From Opitutaceae bacterium BACL24 MAG-120322-bin51 (GTDB lineage: Bacteria; Verrucomicrobiota; Verrucomicrobiia; Opitutales; Coraliomargaritaceae), in assembly GCA_905182465.1 (NCBI GenBank), contig CAJJBI010000005.1, forward strand, positions 186,001 to 250,000: DNA of 64,000 nucleotides. Direction: 5' to 3'. Positions 1 to 11,033 of the stretch are shown here, in pieces (position 1 is the first letter of the stretch; each line of letters opens with the position of its first letter). The notes beneath the pieces are model-generated. The model was not told the DNA's origin. It did not search any database and saw nothing but the letters and a program-made list of their open reading frames with translations. The position numbers and the translations under genes are program-made.

Positions 1-910
<910 letters not shown>

Positions 911-980
911 GCGATAGAACATTTGATTGATCAAGGTCGTCCTGCAAGGGGCGACGTTTTTTGTTGATGAAGGCACAAAA

Positions 981-1010
981 AAACCGGCCACCCCTTCGGA
1001 TGGCCGGTTT
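981..1010 (-). terminator. Rho-independent terminator after glnB
   Basis: Perfect 10-bp stem AAACCGGCCA / TGGCCGGTTT with a 10-nt loop. The A-run just left of it becomes a T-run on the minus strand, so it mainly terminates the amtB-glnB transcript. It also lies behind the convergent transketolase gene and may work weakly there. Confidence 0.8.
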
Positions 1011-1048
1011 GAATTTAAAGCGTCTGCTTTAGTCGACTTATGGAGACT

Positions 1049-1414
<366 letters not shown>

Positions 1415-1432
1415 TTAATTGGCTAGGCTAAA

Positions 1433-2809
1433 TTAGCGTGAGCTAGAAGCGAAGTCAGGATAGGCTTCTTGACCGTGCTCGCATATGTCGAGACCTTCAG
1501 CCTCTTCTTCAGACGATACACGGACACCGATGATTGACTTCAAGATGCCAAAGACGATCAGCGAGAAGAAGAAGGCAAACGCACTAATGGCGAGTGTGCC
1601 AATCAGCTGAATGCCGAATCCAGCAGCTTCACTGAAGAATGCTACGGCTAGAGTGCCGAAGATACCACAGACACCGTGGACAGAGATCGCACCGACAGGA
1701 TCGTCGATCTTAATCTTGTCGAAGAAGATGATGGAGAAGACAACAAGGATACCGGCGATGGCACCAGTGATGATTGCCCAGAATGGCATGATGGAATCCG
1801 CACCCGCTGTGATACCAACAAGACCAGCAAGTATACCATTTAAGCCCATAGAAAGATCAGGCTTCTTGAGGAAAATCCATGAAGTGAAAATCGCACCAAG
1901 TCCACCTGCTGCAGCAGCCAGGGCTGTGGTGCAGAATACAAGCGATACCAAGTAAGGATCTGCATTGAGAACAGAACCACCGTTGAAACCGAACCAACCG
2001 AGGAAGAGAAGGAACACGCCGATCGTAGCGAGCGGCATGCTGTGCCCAAGGATTGGCTTGATCTTGCCGTCAACATACTTACCAGCACGAGGTCCAAGAA
2101 CGATCACACAAGCGAGTGCTGCGAAACCACCGAAAGCGTGCACGAGGGAGGAGCCAGCAAAGTCATAGAAACCCGCTGCGCTGAGCCAACCGCCACCCCA
2201 CTGCCATGAGCCAGTGATTGGATAGGCAAATGTTACAAGAAGTGTAGCGAAAATCATGAAGGCGCTCAGCTTTACGCGCTCAGCAACTGCACCAGAAACG
2301 ATGGTTGCCGCAGTCGCTGCGAACATTGCCTGGAAAATGAAGTCTGTATACCATGTGTAATCCGCGTAATCAGCTGACATATACTCCATGGAAGCAGTCA
2401 CATCGAACCATGAACCTGCCGCGAAGACACCTGCTGAACCTTCAGCAAATCCAGGATACATTGAGTTGAAGCCCCAAAGTGCATAGGAGATAATGCCCAT
2501 GCTGATGATGAAAACATTCTTAAAGAGAATATTTACTGTATTCTTGGATTGGCTGAGACCAGACTCAACCGTAGCGAAACCGAGGTGCATAAGAAACACG
2601 AGAGCGGCACAGATGCACAACCAAAGGTTACTTATTGTAAAGAAGGCGGCACCAGGCGTATCCATGAATGCCGCATAGGCGTCATCAAAGGAGATCGCGT
2701 CGACAACAGCTTCGGCAGCTGCTGGCATTTCCTCTGCGCCGAGCGAGCCGGTCATCAGAAACGCCGAACTGGATAGCAGCAGAGCGAGAAGGTATTTTTT
2801 TATCTTCAT
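1433..2809 (-). CDS. amtB: Ammonium transporter Amt
   Basis: Inner-membrane ammonium channel, about 458 residues. It begins with a signal-peptide-like stretch (MKIKKYLLALLL, ending near residue 24) followed by about eleven hydrophobic segments. The Amt signature DFAGSSLVHAFGG and a second pore histidine motif ISVHGVCGIFG are present. I chose the ATG at 2809: an upstream in-frame start at 2929 would add about 40 non-hydrophobic residues and would lie inside the sigma54 promoter. Together with the P-II gene downstream it forms a nitrogen-limitation module. No clear Shine-Dalgarno sequence was seen. Confidence 0.96.
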   Translation of the reverse strand: MKIKKYLLALLLSSSAFLMTGSLGAEEMPAAAEAVVDAISFDDAYAAFMDTPGAAFFTISNLWLCICAALVFLMHLGFATVESGLSQSKNTVNILFKNVFIISMGIISYALWGFNSMYPGFAEGSAGVFAAGSWFDVTASMEYMSADYADYTWYTDFIFQAMFAATAATIVSGAVAERVKLSAFMIFATLLVTFAYPITGSWQWGGGWLSAAGFYDFAGSSLVHAFGGFAALACVIVLGPRAGKYVDGKIKPILGHSMPLATIGVFLLFLGWFGFNGGSVLNADPYLVSLVFCTTALAAAAGGLGAIFTSWIFLKKPDLSMGLNGILAGLVGITAGADSIMPFWAIITGAIAGILVVFSIIFFDKIKIDDPVGAISVHGVCGIFGTLAVAFFSEAAGFGIQLIGTLAISAFAFFFSLIVFGILKSIIGVRVSSEEEAEGLDICEHGQEAYPDFASSSR

Positions 2810-2912
2810 TGTATTTGTTTTGTCAGGTTTGTTGATTTGTTTAGGAATCGAAATCGGAACCCACTTAGTTGGGAGCGCCGAGGTGTACGCGTTATGCGGA
2901 CATACACGTTTA

Positions 2913-2928
2913 AGCACTCTGCGTGCCA
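2913..2928 (-). promoter_or_regulatory. Sigma54 (RpoN) -24/-12 promoter of amtB-glnB
   Basis: On the minus strand the sequence is TGGCACGCAGAGTGCT. It matches the consensus TGGCAC-N5-TTGCW at every position but one and has the invariant GG and GC doublets at the correct spacing. Transcription would start near 2900, giving a 5' UTR of about 90 nt before the ATG at 2809. No convincing NtrC enhancer site was found upstream by eye. An NtrC-type activator gene is present near 61-62 kb. Confidence 0.75.
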
Positions 2929-3041
2929 AGTTACAAAAATGTCACGATAGGGCCCCGCCTAGTCGGGAAAAGATCACTCTTTGTTTTATTAACGACTGTT
3001 AATCAACATTTTAGATTAATCTGATCATTTTTAATAAAAAC

Positions 3042-3070
3042 AAAAAAGGCGCACATCGTGCGCCTTTTTT
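3042..3070. terminator. Bidirectional Rho-independent terminator
   Basis: Stem GGCGCAC / GTGCGCC with loop ATC, flanked by six A and six T, so it can act in both directions. It lies just behind the HIT gene (minus strand) and separates it from the amtB control region. Confidence 0.85.
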
Positions 3071-3094
3071 GGTGTTTTTAGTCACAAATATGAC

Positions 3095-3433
3095 TCATCC
3101 TGGTGGCCATGCCATGGGGCGCCCACCAAGCACGTGGACATGCAGGTGAGGCACGGTTTCGCCGCCGTCTTTTCCATTATTAATGACGATGCGAAACCCG
3201 CTTTCTAGGTTCAGCTTCGCAGCAACAGAAGCAGCCGTGAGGAGTAGATGCCCTAGTAAGGCTTCCTGAGCTGGGTCCGCCTCCGAGATCCTAGGGATGA
3301 CTTGCTTAGGAATTGTCAGTAAGTGCGTTGGGGCTTGAGGATCGATATCGTGGATAACGATGCAAAGATCGTCCTCGTATTCGATCTTGGCGGGAATTTC
3401 GCGAGCAATGATGCGCTCAAACAAGGTCTTCAT
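3095..3433 (-). CDS. HIT family nucleotide hydrolase (HINT-like)
   Basis: Small histidine-triad protein of 112 residues, probably acting on adenosine nucleotides such as phosphoramidates or adenylated intermediates. The triad motif HLHVHVLGG sits at residues 96-104, and the fold start is typical (MKTLFERIIAREIPAKI). I selected the ATG at 3433; an upstream extension of 16 residues from 3481 does not fit the family. It is a single gene with a strong terminator behind it. Confidence 0.93.
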   Translation of the reverse strand: MKTLFERIIAREIPAKIEYEDDLCIVIHDIDPQAPTHLLTIPKQVIPRISEADPAQEALLGHLLLTAASVAAKLNLESGFRIVINNGKDGGETVPHLHVHVLGGRPMAWPPG

Positions 3434-3563
3434 TGAACTTATGGGTTTTCTTGGTGAAAGAGTTAGGGCTGGGACAAACAAATACTTGCCCTCAAATTAT
3501 ATGAAAAACAGTCGTGAATGTAAAGGTGCCTTTGCGGTAGTTGAGGCCTTAGGTTAGGCTAGC

Positions 3564-4043
3564 CTAAAGCACAACCACTTGCAGGCGCGAGCCGCAGGTC
3601 GCCCAGGCACAAACTAGTTCGTCGATCCAATTACGAACTCGCTGATACTGGGTCTCGCGGTGTTTGGTCCAATATTTCCCCTCTGGGCAGACAGCTCCAC
3701 GCAGGCCAGTAACCAACAATAGCCCCTCACGACGACCAGCGAGCTTTTTCATTTCGACGACAATGGCTTGGCGTATCCAGAGCGGGCTGAAGTCTTCTAG
3801 GCGTGGCACATGCCAGTGCGCGAAAGCGAAATCCGCACTCTCCCCCAAGTCGCCGAAGTGCAGGTGTGCGAGCTTATCCACGTAGTCGCCGAGTGGTAGG
3901 TGCTCCAGGTCCTGGGGGTGTTCGGTATAGGCGAACTCTAGTGCGCGTCGTGCGTGCTCTGCCTTTTGGGGGTCGGAGACACGACCGAGCAGCTCGTTGA
4001 GGATACGGAGTTGATCGACTGGGGCCGCTTTGCGCTTAGGCAT
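3564..4043 (-). CDS. Hypothetical protein overlapping nrdR
   Basis: 159 residues, not recognised. The N terminus is basic ([12 protein letters not shown]), the middle is rich in His, Trp and acidic residues ([25 protein letters not shown]), and the end contains [15 protein letters not shown]. No membrane segment or signal peptide is visible. Its start overlaps the end of nrdR by 8 nt, so the two are co-transcribed and probably translationally coupled. It sits where nusB often follows nrdR in other bacteria, but I see no NusB motif. Its stop lies in a 14-bp perfect palindrome TTAGGCTAGCCTAA (3554-3567). Confidence 0.75.
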   Translation of the reverse strand: MPKRKAAPVDQLRILNELLGRVSDPQKAEHARRALEFAYTEHPQDLEHLPLGDYVDKLAHLHFGDLGESADFAFAHWHVPRLEDFSPLWIRQAIVVEMKKLAGRREGLLLVTGLRGAVCPEGKYWTKHRETQYQRVRNWIDELVCAWATCGSRLQVVVL

Positions 4044-4500
4044 TTTCGGTCGAGGCTTTCAACTCGTTGATTTCCCTAGCCAACTCGGCTAGATCGCGGA
4101 AGTCTTTATACACTGAGGCATAGCGAACGTAGGCAATCTGGTCGAGATGCTTGAGGCGGAGCATAATCTGCTCTCCTATGGCGTGTGCGGGAATCTCGTG
4201 ATCAAATTCTTTTTCTAGCGAGGCGAGCACATCAGCGATCATCATCTCGATCTGCATCACATCGATTGGCCGCTTTTCCACCGCCTTCTTGAGGCCACCT
4301 AGCATCTTAGCACGGTCGAAGTCTTCACGACGACCATCGCGCTTGACCACTTGCAGATCAGCGCGAAGCACCTCCTCGATCGTGGTGAAACGATACTCGC
4401 AATCAAGGCACTCACGACGTCGACGGATCGAAGTTTCGTTTTTACCAGTTCGGGTATCGAGAACTTTTGTCTCGATTGAGGTGCATTTAGGGCAACGCAT
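4036..4500 (-). CDS. nrdR: Transcriptional repressor NrdR
   Basis: ATP/dATP-sensing repressor of ribonucleotide reductase genes, 154 residues. The N-terminal zinc ribbon has Cys3, Cys6, Cys31 and Cys34 (MRCPKC and CLDC), followed by the ATP-cone domain starting at about residue 50 ([17 protein letters not shown]) and the typical [13 protein letters not shown] segment. Length and architecture are those of the family. It heads a two-gene unit with the unknown gene that overlaps its 3' end. No ribonucleotide reductase gene lies in the window. Confidence 0.97.
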   Translation of the reverse strand: MRCPKCTSIETKVLDTRTGKNETSIRRRRECLDCEYRFTTIEEVLRADLQVVKRDGRREDFDRAKMLGGLKKAVEKRPIDVMQIEMMIADVLASLEKEFDHEIPAHAIGEQIMLRLKHLDQIAYVRYASVYKDFRDLAELAREINELKASTENA

Positions 4501-4622
4501 TTTTATAAGGGAATAAAATTTAGAAGTCAGTCGCTAGAAACTAGACAAACTAAAACCCTTAAAACACTAGATGTAGTGGCGCAACAAGGCAAGCACCATA
4601 TATAGTGTGTCTATCTAAATGC

Positions 4623-5186
4623 TTACAGCTTTAGGAAATTTTCCAGCATCTTCATCCCTTGCTCAGTAGCGAGGGATTCTGGGTGAAACTGGACGCCCCA
4701 GATAGGGAGTTCCTTATGGGCGAGCCCCATAATTTCGCCCTCGGCTGTCTCCGCGGTCACTTCCAAGCATTCGGGCAGTGACTCGCGCTCGACGATGAGC
4801 GAATGGTAGCGGGTGGCCTCCATCGGATTGGGTAGGCCTGCAAAGATATCGGTATCGCGGTGAGACACAGGACTGGTCTTCCCGTGCATGAGCCGCTCAG
4901 CGCGGACAACTTGTCCTCCGAAGTGCTGGCCAATGCTTTGATGTCCGAGGCAAACGCCAAGTAGTGGCTTCTTACCGGCAAAGGCTTCGATCATGGCAAG
5001 GCTGACGCCTGCTTCGTTCGGCGAGCAAGGCCCTGGTGAAATCATAATACGGTCAGGATTGAGCGCGAGTGCCTCCTCCACAGTAATAGCGTTGTTACGA
5101 AAGACCTGCTGCTCCACACCCAGCTGGCCAAAATATTGAACCAAATTGTAAGTGAAGGAGTCGAAATTATCGATAACGAGTAGCAT
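4623..5186 (-). CDS. trpG: Anthranilate/aminodeoxychorismate synthase glutaminase
   Basis: Class I glutamine amidotransferase subunit that supplies ammonia to anthranilate synthase (TrpE) and/or aminodeoxychorismate synthase (PabB). 187 residues. The nucleophilic Cys is in GVCLGHQ, the catalytic His-Glu pair in GVQFHPES, and the oxyanion region in [13 protein letters not shown]. The enzyme may be TrpG, PabA or bifunctional. It starts 43 nt after trpB, which favours a tryptophan role, but no trpE or pabB is nearby. Confidence 0.9.
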   Translation of the reverse strand: MLLVIDNFDSFTYNLVQYFGQLGVEQQVFRNNAITVEEALALNPDRIMISPGPCSPNEAGVSLAMIEAFAGKKPLLGVCLGHQSIGQHFGGQVVRAERLMHGKTSPVSHRDTDIFAGLPNPMEATRYHSLIVERESLPECLEVTAETAEGEIMGLAHKELPIWGVQFHPESLATEQGMKMLENFLKL

Positions 5187-5229
5187 AATTAACTTTAAAG
5201 ATCGGCCGCCGGAATGAATCGTAGAATAT

Positions 5230-6468
5230 TTAGGATTCCTGATCTTCGACGGTTCCTAAGACACGAGCGGCTTCTTGCACATCTTTATCGCCGCGACCGC
5301 TGAGATTGCCGATGATAATTTGATCGGACGACATTTCTTTGGCTCGCTGCATGGTGTAGGCAATGCCGTGAGAGGATTCGAGTGCGGGGACGATGCCCTC
5401 GATCGCGCAAAGATCCTGGAAGGCTTGCAGCGCTTCGGCATCAGTCGCGTAGCCGAAATCAATACGGCCTTTTTCCTTATAATAGGCATGTTCAGGACCT
5501 ACAGCAGCGTAGTCGAGACCAGCGGAGACGGAATGCGTAAGGTCGATTTGCCCTTCTGGACTTTGCAGGATCCAAGTCTTGGCTCCCTGGAGGACCCCGA
5601 GCTGTCCGCCTTCGAAACGAGCGGCATGGTTCCCGCGATTGGTATCGCGCCCGCCGGCTTCAATACCGCTTAGCTTGACTTCGAGGTCTTTAAGAAAGGC
5701 GAAAAAGATGCCGATCGCATTTGAACCACCACCTACACAGGCGGTGACTTCGTCGGGCAGCCGGCCTTCTTTTTCCAGTATCTGGCGGCGACACTCTTCG
5801 CCGATCACTCGGTGGAAGTCGCGAACCATCATGGGAAAGGGATGCGAACCGAGGGCAGAGCCAATGATGTAGTGAGTGTTACTTACGTTAGTGACCCAGT
5901 CGCGCATGGCTTCGTTGACCGCTTCTTTGAGTGTTCTCTGTCCAGCGGTCACACTGCGCACTTCGGCACCACAAAGACGCATGCGGTAGACGTTGAGTGA
6001 CTGGCGACGCATATCTTCCTCGCCCATGTAGATGACACATTCAAAACCCATTTTCGCGCACATCGCAGCGGTGGCGATGCCATGCTGACCGGCGCCAGTC
6101 TCAGCGATAATACGTTTTTTACCCATCCGCTTAGCAAGGAGTGCCTGGCCTACGGCGTTGTTTATTTTGTGTGCGCCCGTATGGAGCAAGTCCTCACGCT
6201 TGAGGTAAATTTTAGCGCCTCCACAATGTTCGGTCAGGCGATCCGCGAAATAAAGATTAGTCGGGCGACCTGCAAACTCGCGGAGCTGGTGGTCGAGCTC
6301 TTTTTGGAATGCGGGGTCTTTGCGCGCCTCGTGGTAGGCCTCGGTCAGCTCGAAAAGCGGTGTCATTAAAGTCTCGGGCACATACATGCCGCCATAGGCA
6401 CCAAAATGTCCGCGGGCATCGGGCAAGCTGAGTGGATCGAGTTCAAGTTCTGGAGAAGCGGTTTGCAT
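5230..6468 (-). CDS. trpB: Tryptophan synthase beta chain
   Basis: PLP enzyme that condenses indole and serine to tryptophan. 412 residues. The PLP lysine is Lys101 in [13 protein letters not shown], and the phosphate-binding loop GGGSNAIG is present. I chose the ATG at 6468 ([11 protein letters not shown]); the frame is open to 6519, but the extra 17 residues are not typical of TrpB. It lies 60 nt downstream of kdsB and upstream of trpG, all on the minus strand. trpA is not in the window. Confidence 0.97.
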   Translation of the reverse strand: MQTASPELELDPLSLPDARGHFGAYGGMYVPETLMTPLFELTEAYHEARKDPAFQKELDHQLREFAGRPTNLYFADRLTEHCGGAKIYLKREDLLHTGAHKINNAVGQALLAKRMGKKRIIAETGAGQHGIATAAMCAKMGFECVIYMGEEDMRRQSLNVYRMRLCGAEVRSVTAGQRTLKEAVNEAMRDWVTNVSNTHYIIGSALGSHPFPMMVRDFHRVIGEECRRQILEKEGRLPDEVTACVGGGSNAIGIFFAFLKDLEVKLSGIEAGGRDTNRGNHAARFEGGQLGVLQGAKTWILQSPEGQIDLTHSVSAGLDYAAVGPEHAYYKEKGRIDFGYATDAEALQAFQDLCAIEGIVPALESSHGIAYTMQRAKEMSSDQIIIGNLSGRGDKDVQEAARVLGTVEDQES

Positions 6469-6528
6469 GAAATTAATACGGTTGCCGAGGAGCGGGTTTG
6501 TCAAGTGGGCAAGCACCATTCGAATCGC

Positions 6529-7276
6529 TCAGGGTAAACAAGCTTCAAACTCTGCAATGTCCTCCGGCGTATCGATACCGATCGTCGCTTGATCGGTGAT
6601 GCCGACGTGAATGCGATAGCCGTGCTCCATCGCGCGGAGCTGTTCGAGCTTTTCGATCTGTTCGAGGAGGCCAGGTTCTAAGCTGGAAAAAGCACTCAGG
6701 AAATCGGCCTTGTAGGCGTAGAGTCCGAGATGGCGGTAGCAGCGATTCTGCGCCAGCCATGCGGCATCGACTTCCCCGCTTGTATCCCGAGCAAAGGGCA
6801 TGGATGAGCGAGAGAAATAGAGCGCGTAGCCTTCACGATCGCGCACGACTTTGACTTGATTTGGATTGGCAAAGTCCTGCGGTCGTACGAAAGGAACGGC
6901 CAGCGTGGCGATAGCGGCCTCTCCGTTCAATGCCTGCAGCAAGGGCACGGATCTGCTCGCCCGTGACAAGGGGTTCGTCGCCCTGCACATTAATCACTGC
7001 GGGCGCGCCAATAGTAGCATTGGCCTCTGCGAGCCGATCCGTGCCGCTAGGGTGCTCAGCGCGAGTACGTATGGCGGTAAAACCCGCTTCACTCAAGCAA
7101 CGCTCAAGCGCGTCGTCGTCTACGGCGAAATAGAGCGGGAACTCAGGTGCCACGGTGCGGATACGCTCTGCAGTCCAGAGGATAATAGGCTTACCACGCA
7201 CCTCGTGCAGCAATTTGCTTGGGAATCGCGTCGAGGCAAGACGGGCGGGAACAATAATGGAAGGCATCTTTGACAT
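6529..7276 (-). CDS. kdsB: CMP-Kdo synthetase (frameshifted)
   Basis: 3-deoxy-manno-octulosonate cytidylyltransferase activates Kdo for LPS inner core synthesis. The first frame gives the nucleotide-binding start [19 protein letters not shown] and NVQGDEPLV. The second frame continues with [31 protein letters not shown] and the C-terminal [12 protein letters not shown]. The frames join at about 6933, where one extra G (minus strand) in GCAGGCATTG would explain the shift and removing it restores LAAALNGEAA. Repaired length is about 248 residues, as in the family. A sequencing error is likely because both sides are well conserved. Confidence 0.9.
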
Positions 7277-7306
7277 CTACTTCCCCATCATCATAAAAAT
7301 CTGGCA

Positions 7307-7627
7307 ATGAACAAGGAAATCAATGCAAGCGAAGCGGTTATTTTGCGGGATAACAACATAGACGCAGTCTTTCTCGACGTGCGGGAGCACTCAGAGTTGG
7401 CTATTTGCCGTATCGAAGGCGCACTCCACATCCCAATGGGCGAGGTCCCAGAGCGCCACGAAGCCTTACCACGGGACGCACCATTGATCGTCTTGTGCCA
7501 CCATGGGATGCGCAGCCTTAATGTAGTGCAATACCTCGAAACCAAGGGCTTCCAGAATGCGATCAATCTCGCAGGTGGGATCCACGCATGGGCAGTGGAC
7601 GTGGATCCAGAGATGAAACAATATTAG
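7307..7627 (+). CDS. Rhodanese-like domain protein
   Basis: Single rhodanese domain, 106 residues, cytoplasmic. The probable active-site Cys64 is in the loop VLCHHGMRS, and the conserved structural motif FLDVREHSE is at residues 22-30. Single-domain rhodaneses act as sulfurtransferases or persulfide carriers; the substrate is unknown. It is transcribed divergently from kdsB with about 30 nt between the starts, so the two promoters must overlap. Confidence 0.9.
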   Translation: MNKEINASEAVILRDNNIDAVFLDVREHSELAICRIEGALHIPMGEVPERHEALPRDAPLIVLCHHGMRSLNVVQYLETKGFQNAINLAGGIHAWAVDVDPEMKQY

Positions 7628-7748
7628 TCTTCAGATCCGCTCCTATATGTAGCTAACTTTTAAAAGTTCTTCTTTTATCTAGCCACAGGGAGTCTTCTCG
7701 CGACGGACGCATCCAAGCTTGAAGATCTGGTATTCAAGAAGATTTGGT

Positions 7749-10122
7749 CTACTTCGAAGTCAAGGTAAAGGCACCGTCCCAATTCTCTGGGTCGCCCTCG
7801 GAGATGAACTGACGACAGCGAGCAGCAAGCACGGTTGACGGCGTGGTTGGAGCAAATGCGATCGAAGGCTCCAGAATTTCAGAAGCTTCAAATGCTTCTA
7901 GTGCGACCGCCCAATCTCCTTCAAAATAATGTGCCAATGCTGCTTCGTAAGCTGCTTTACAAGCCGTAGTGGCTTCGTGATCGATGGACGAATCCCACAG
8001 TTCGTATAGCTCGACAGGCTGATGGCGGCCTTTCACCACAACACAATCCAATTTCCGGTAGTTAAGCTCGGCACCATAGGCCAGCGCTGCTTGGAGCGTT
8101 GTTTCTGTGACCATCGTATAGACGCCATAGATTTTGCCGCCACTTTCGCAACGTGCAGCCAAATTTACCGAATCGCCCATCATGGTATAATTAAAACGCA
8201 TCTCGCTACCCATATTACCAATGACTGCATAGCCAGTATTTAAACCGATCCGAGTGCGCATATTGAGCACACTCTCCGGCCACTGACCCGATTGCGCCCA
8301 CTTTGCCCGCAGGACAGCGTGCCGCTCTTGCATCTCAAGAGCAGACAGAGCAGGCGCGCAAAGCGTGATCTTTGACGGGCAAGGGCATGCCAAACATCGT
8401 GACAATCGCATCGCCGACGTATTTATCCAAGGTTCCAGCTTGCGATTGAAAAACTTCGGTCATCGCTCCAAGATACTCGTTCATCAGCGAGACGAGCTGG
8501 TCGGGGCTGAGCTCTTCGGAAAGAGTGGAAAAACCTTCGACATCCGAGAAGAGCGCAGTGATCTCGGCCTCGGTGCCCCCCAACTTTGGGTCTTGATTCG
8601 ACTCCACTATTTCGTCGACCAGTTTTGGTGACACATAGGCTCCGAAGAGCGTCTTGATACGACGACGCTGCCACTCTTCCGAGCCAAGCTTGAGCAAAAC
8701 GACAAATAGTGCAGCCGTTAGGGTGGATCCGATCGGCGCGACTAATGGAAGAATCCAATTGAATTGCGCAAAGGCCACAAAGGTAAGCGCGCCATATCCA
8801 ATCAGCAACAGGATAGAGAGCATCCGCGGCACCCCACTCCCGAGCGCGAGTAAGGAAACGGAAAGCGTAAGCAAACTGATAATCCCCACCGCCACAGGCA
8901 TTTGAACTCTTAAAATATAGGCCTCGTCCTCAATTGTCTGGTAGAGATTGGCATGGAGGCCGACCTTAGGCACAGGCTCTCGATTGAAGGGAGTTGGTGA
9001 AATATCCTTCAATAAAGGATCCACCGCACCGACAAGGATTACTTTGTCTTTAAAGCGTGCAAACCACGCTTCCAATTCGGCCACACCATCCGCATCATCC
9101 GTGGCAGCGGCAGCAGCTAAAGCATCGGCATTACGCAGCACCGCTTGCATGCTGACCCGATTGTTTTGAGTCGTCGAATCCCAAGCTTGCAACCAGTTTA
9201 CTTCGATCGACTGCTGATCGACCAATGGAATCCTCCGAAAGACCTCTCCCTTGCTCCGGATAATGAGTGCTTCTGGACGAATCTCGACCGCATTATCATC
9301 TAGACCGTAAGATGCTAGGAATGTCTCTAGGCCAAGGGAGAAGATCGTCATCTGGTGCTGCATCGGCAGCACATCGGTGGTGAAGCCATCTTTGTCTGTG
9401 AGCACCACCTCGTCACCGATCACCTTCGGAAACGGCTCATTCATGAAACTTTCCTTAAAACGCCGCAAACCCTCGATTAGGTGGAAACTGTAACGAGAAC
9501 TATCCAACTCAACAAACCCGGGCACAAAATAGGGGATCGTCCCACCACTAAGCTCCTCATCAACGTTGGCTAAGCCCAAGCGACCAACATCAAACTGGAT
9601 GATTGGAAAAGTGGGCGCTTCGGGGAAGGGATTCTCTTTCGGGGCGTAATTCTCATTACGGATTAGAGGCAAGTAGGCGGTATCGAGTCCATATGCTGTC
9701 TTCACACCAGTGTAGGCCGCAGCGAGCACTACTCGTTGACCATAGGCTTCGACCGCCTCTCCCATGAAGGCATCCCCCTTGTGGGCCCGCTCCAGATCGA
9801 GCAAGGCACCTGCGCCAAATTTTGAAAGTATGATATCGATACTGATGACGCGCGCATCACCAGCACCCAGTAGAGCATGGAGAAGCACCCCAAACTCACG
9901 GCGATCCCAAGGGCGGTCTCCCATGTAAGAAACGGTCTCCGCATCCAAATCGACATAGATAATGGGCGCCTTCGACTGCCGCTCTCCGCGCACCAGATAG
10001 CGCCAACGGAGCGTCTCTTCTTCAATACCATCGAGCACCCCTGAAAAGGTCAAAAAAAGCCAAATACAGACTGTCACAGTAATCAAACTGAGATACACCA
10101 TCAACTGCTTCGAGATTTTCAC
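7749..10122 (-). CDS. CHASE2-domain adenylate/guanylate cyclase (frameshifted)
   Basis: Membrane-bound class III nucleotide cyclase of about 790 residues. An N-terminal membrane helix (residues 8-25) is followed by an extracytoplasmic CHASE2 sensor (about 45-390), three membrane helices (about 405-475) and the catalytic domain. Metal-binding aspartates lie in LFSDVEGFS and KYVGDAIVTMFG; the second part supplies NMRTRIGLNTG and GDSVNLAARCES. A short helical, TPR-like tail ends the protein. The frame changes at about 8350, where one extra T (minus strand) would account for the loss of HALRACLSALEMQ. Last gene of an operon with the FecR-domain protein and O-antigen ligase; FecR plus CHASE2 cyclase pairs are a known sensory arrangement. 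Confidence 0.88.
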
Positions 10123-10128
10123 TTTAGT

Positions 10129-11032
10129 TTAAAATAAATCTGCCTGGTCGGCCGAAGGAGGCTTCACTTCACCGCGAAACGGAGTGACTGGCTTGGCTTC
10201 TCTAGCGTATTCGATGACGATCGGCCGACGGGCAGAATTTAATCTATCGGCAACGGGCAACTCAGAAGTCCTGCGGGCAGTCTGTTCGATCACTTGTAAG
10301 CAAGCTAAGTATTGCGTAAAGTCACTGGAAGCAGCCGAGTGCTGACTAGCCAAGTCTTGGTAACGCTGCATCTGTTCCTCGGGAACGCTCTGTTTTTTCT
10401 CCGACTTCAATCGAGGGGCTCGTGCGGGAGCCTACACCCGCTAGACGTTGCCCCATGCGCAGCGTGTATTGCTGACCTTGGAGATCTGTAAAAAGGACCC
10501 GCCCTTCGGCGCAAGTAATTGTGAAATCGAAGATCTGACTGCGTGGGTCGAATAAGATCTGCATTTGCCAAAGGGCACGCTTAGTAGTGAGTCGCCCGAG
10601 CGGCGTCTCAACCAAGAATTGAGACGACTCCAACATGTTCCGATTGTCGACAATGAGATCACCTCCACGGAAGTTTAAAATCATTCGACTCTGGGAAGGC
10701 TCTACCTTGTCGGCATTCCATTTCGCTAGTTCAGGCATCACCTGTTCGAAGCGCTCGACTGCAAAACTACCGCTACCCTCAAAGTAAATTGCACTCCGAT
10801 TCGATGCCGTAAAAAATACTGACGACCCGTAGCTAGCTTCACATTCAATCAAGCCCATAGTCGTAATAGGCACCTCTCCTCTACTTAAGCGGGCAACATC
10901 CTCACCAAGTTTCTTGAGATCCACTTGACCGTTCACCTCGTGTAAAGTCAGCCCACCATGAACCCGTTCGCCCGCGGCAAGTGAACATATACAGAGCAAC
11001 CATGGGGCAAAAGCTATAATCGAGCGAGTCAC
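10129..11032 (-). CDS. FecR-domain periplasmic protein (probably one frameshifted gene)
   Basis: The first frame (GTG at 11032, one nt after the stop of the preceding gene) encodes a signal peptide (IIAFAPWLLCICSLAAG) and a FecR-like beta-rich domain (FTASNRSAIYFEGSGSFAVE, ILNFRGGDLIVDN, VETPLGRLTTKRALWQM). That frame runs out into a basic tail. A second frame (10129-10410) adds a 90-residue helical region (QMQRYQDLASQHSAASSDF) ending PPSADQADLF. The two overlap by 65 nt, with A6 and other runs near 10398, so I infer one gene with an indel; two overlapping genes remain possible. It probably senses or scaffolds at the envelope with the CHASE2 cyclase 6 nt downstream. Confidence 0.7.
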
Positions 11033-11033
11033 T

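Noticed and set aside
2810-2929. Upstream extension of amtB to 2929
   Set aside because: It would begin at the sigma54 promoter and lacks the signal-peptide character that starts at 2809.
3554-3567. TTAGGCTAGCCTAA palindrome as a regulator site
   Set aside because: It lies at the stop codon of the gene overlapping nrdR, far from any promoter; a 14-bp palindrome alone is weak evidence, so it is only mentioned with that gene.
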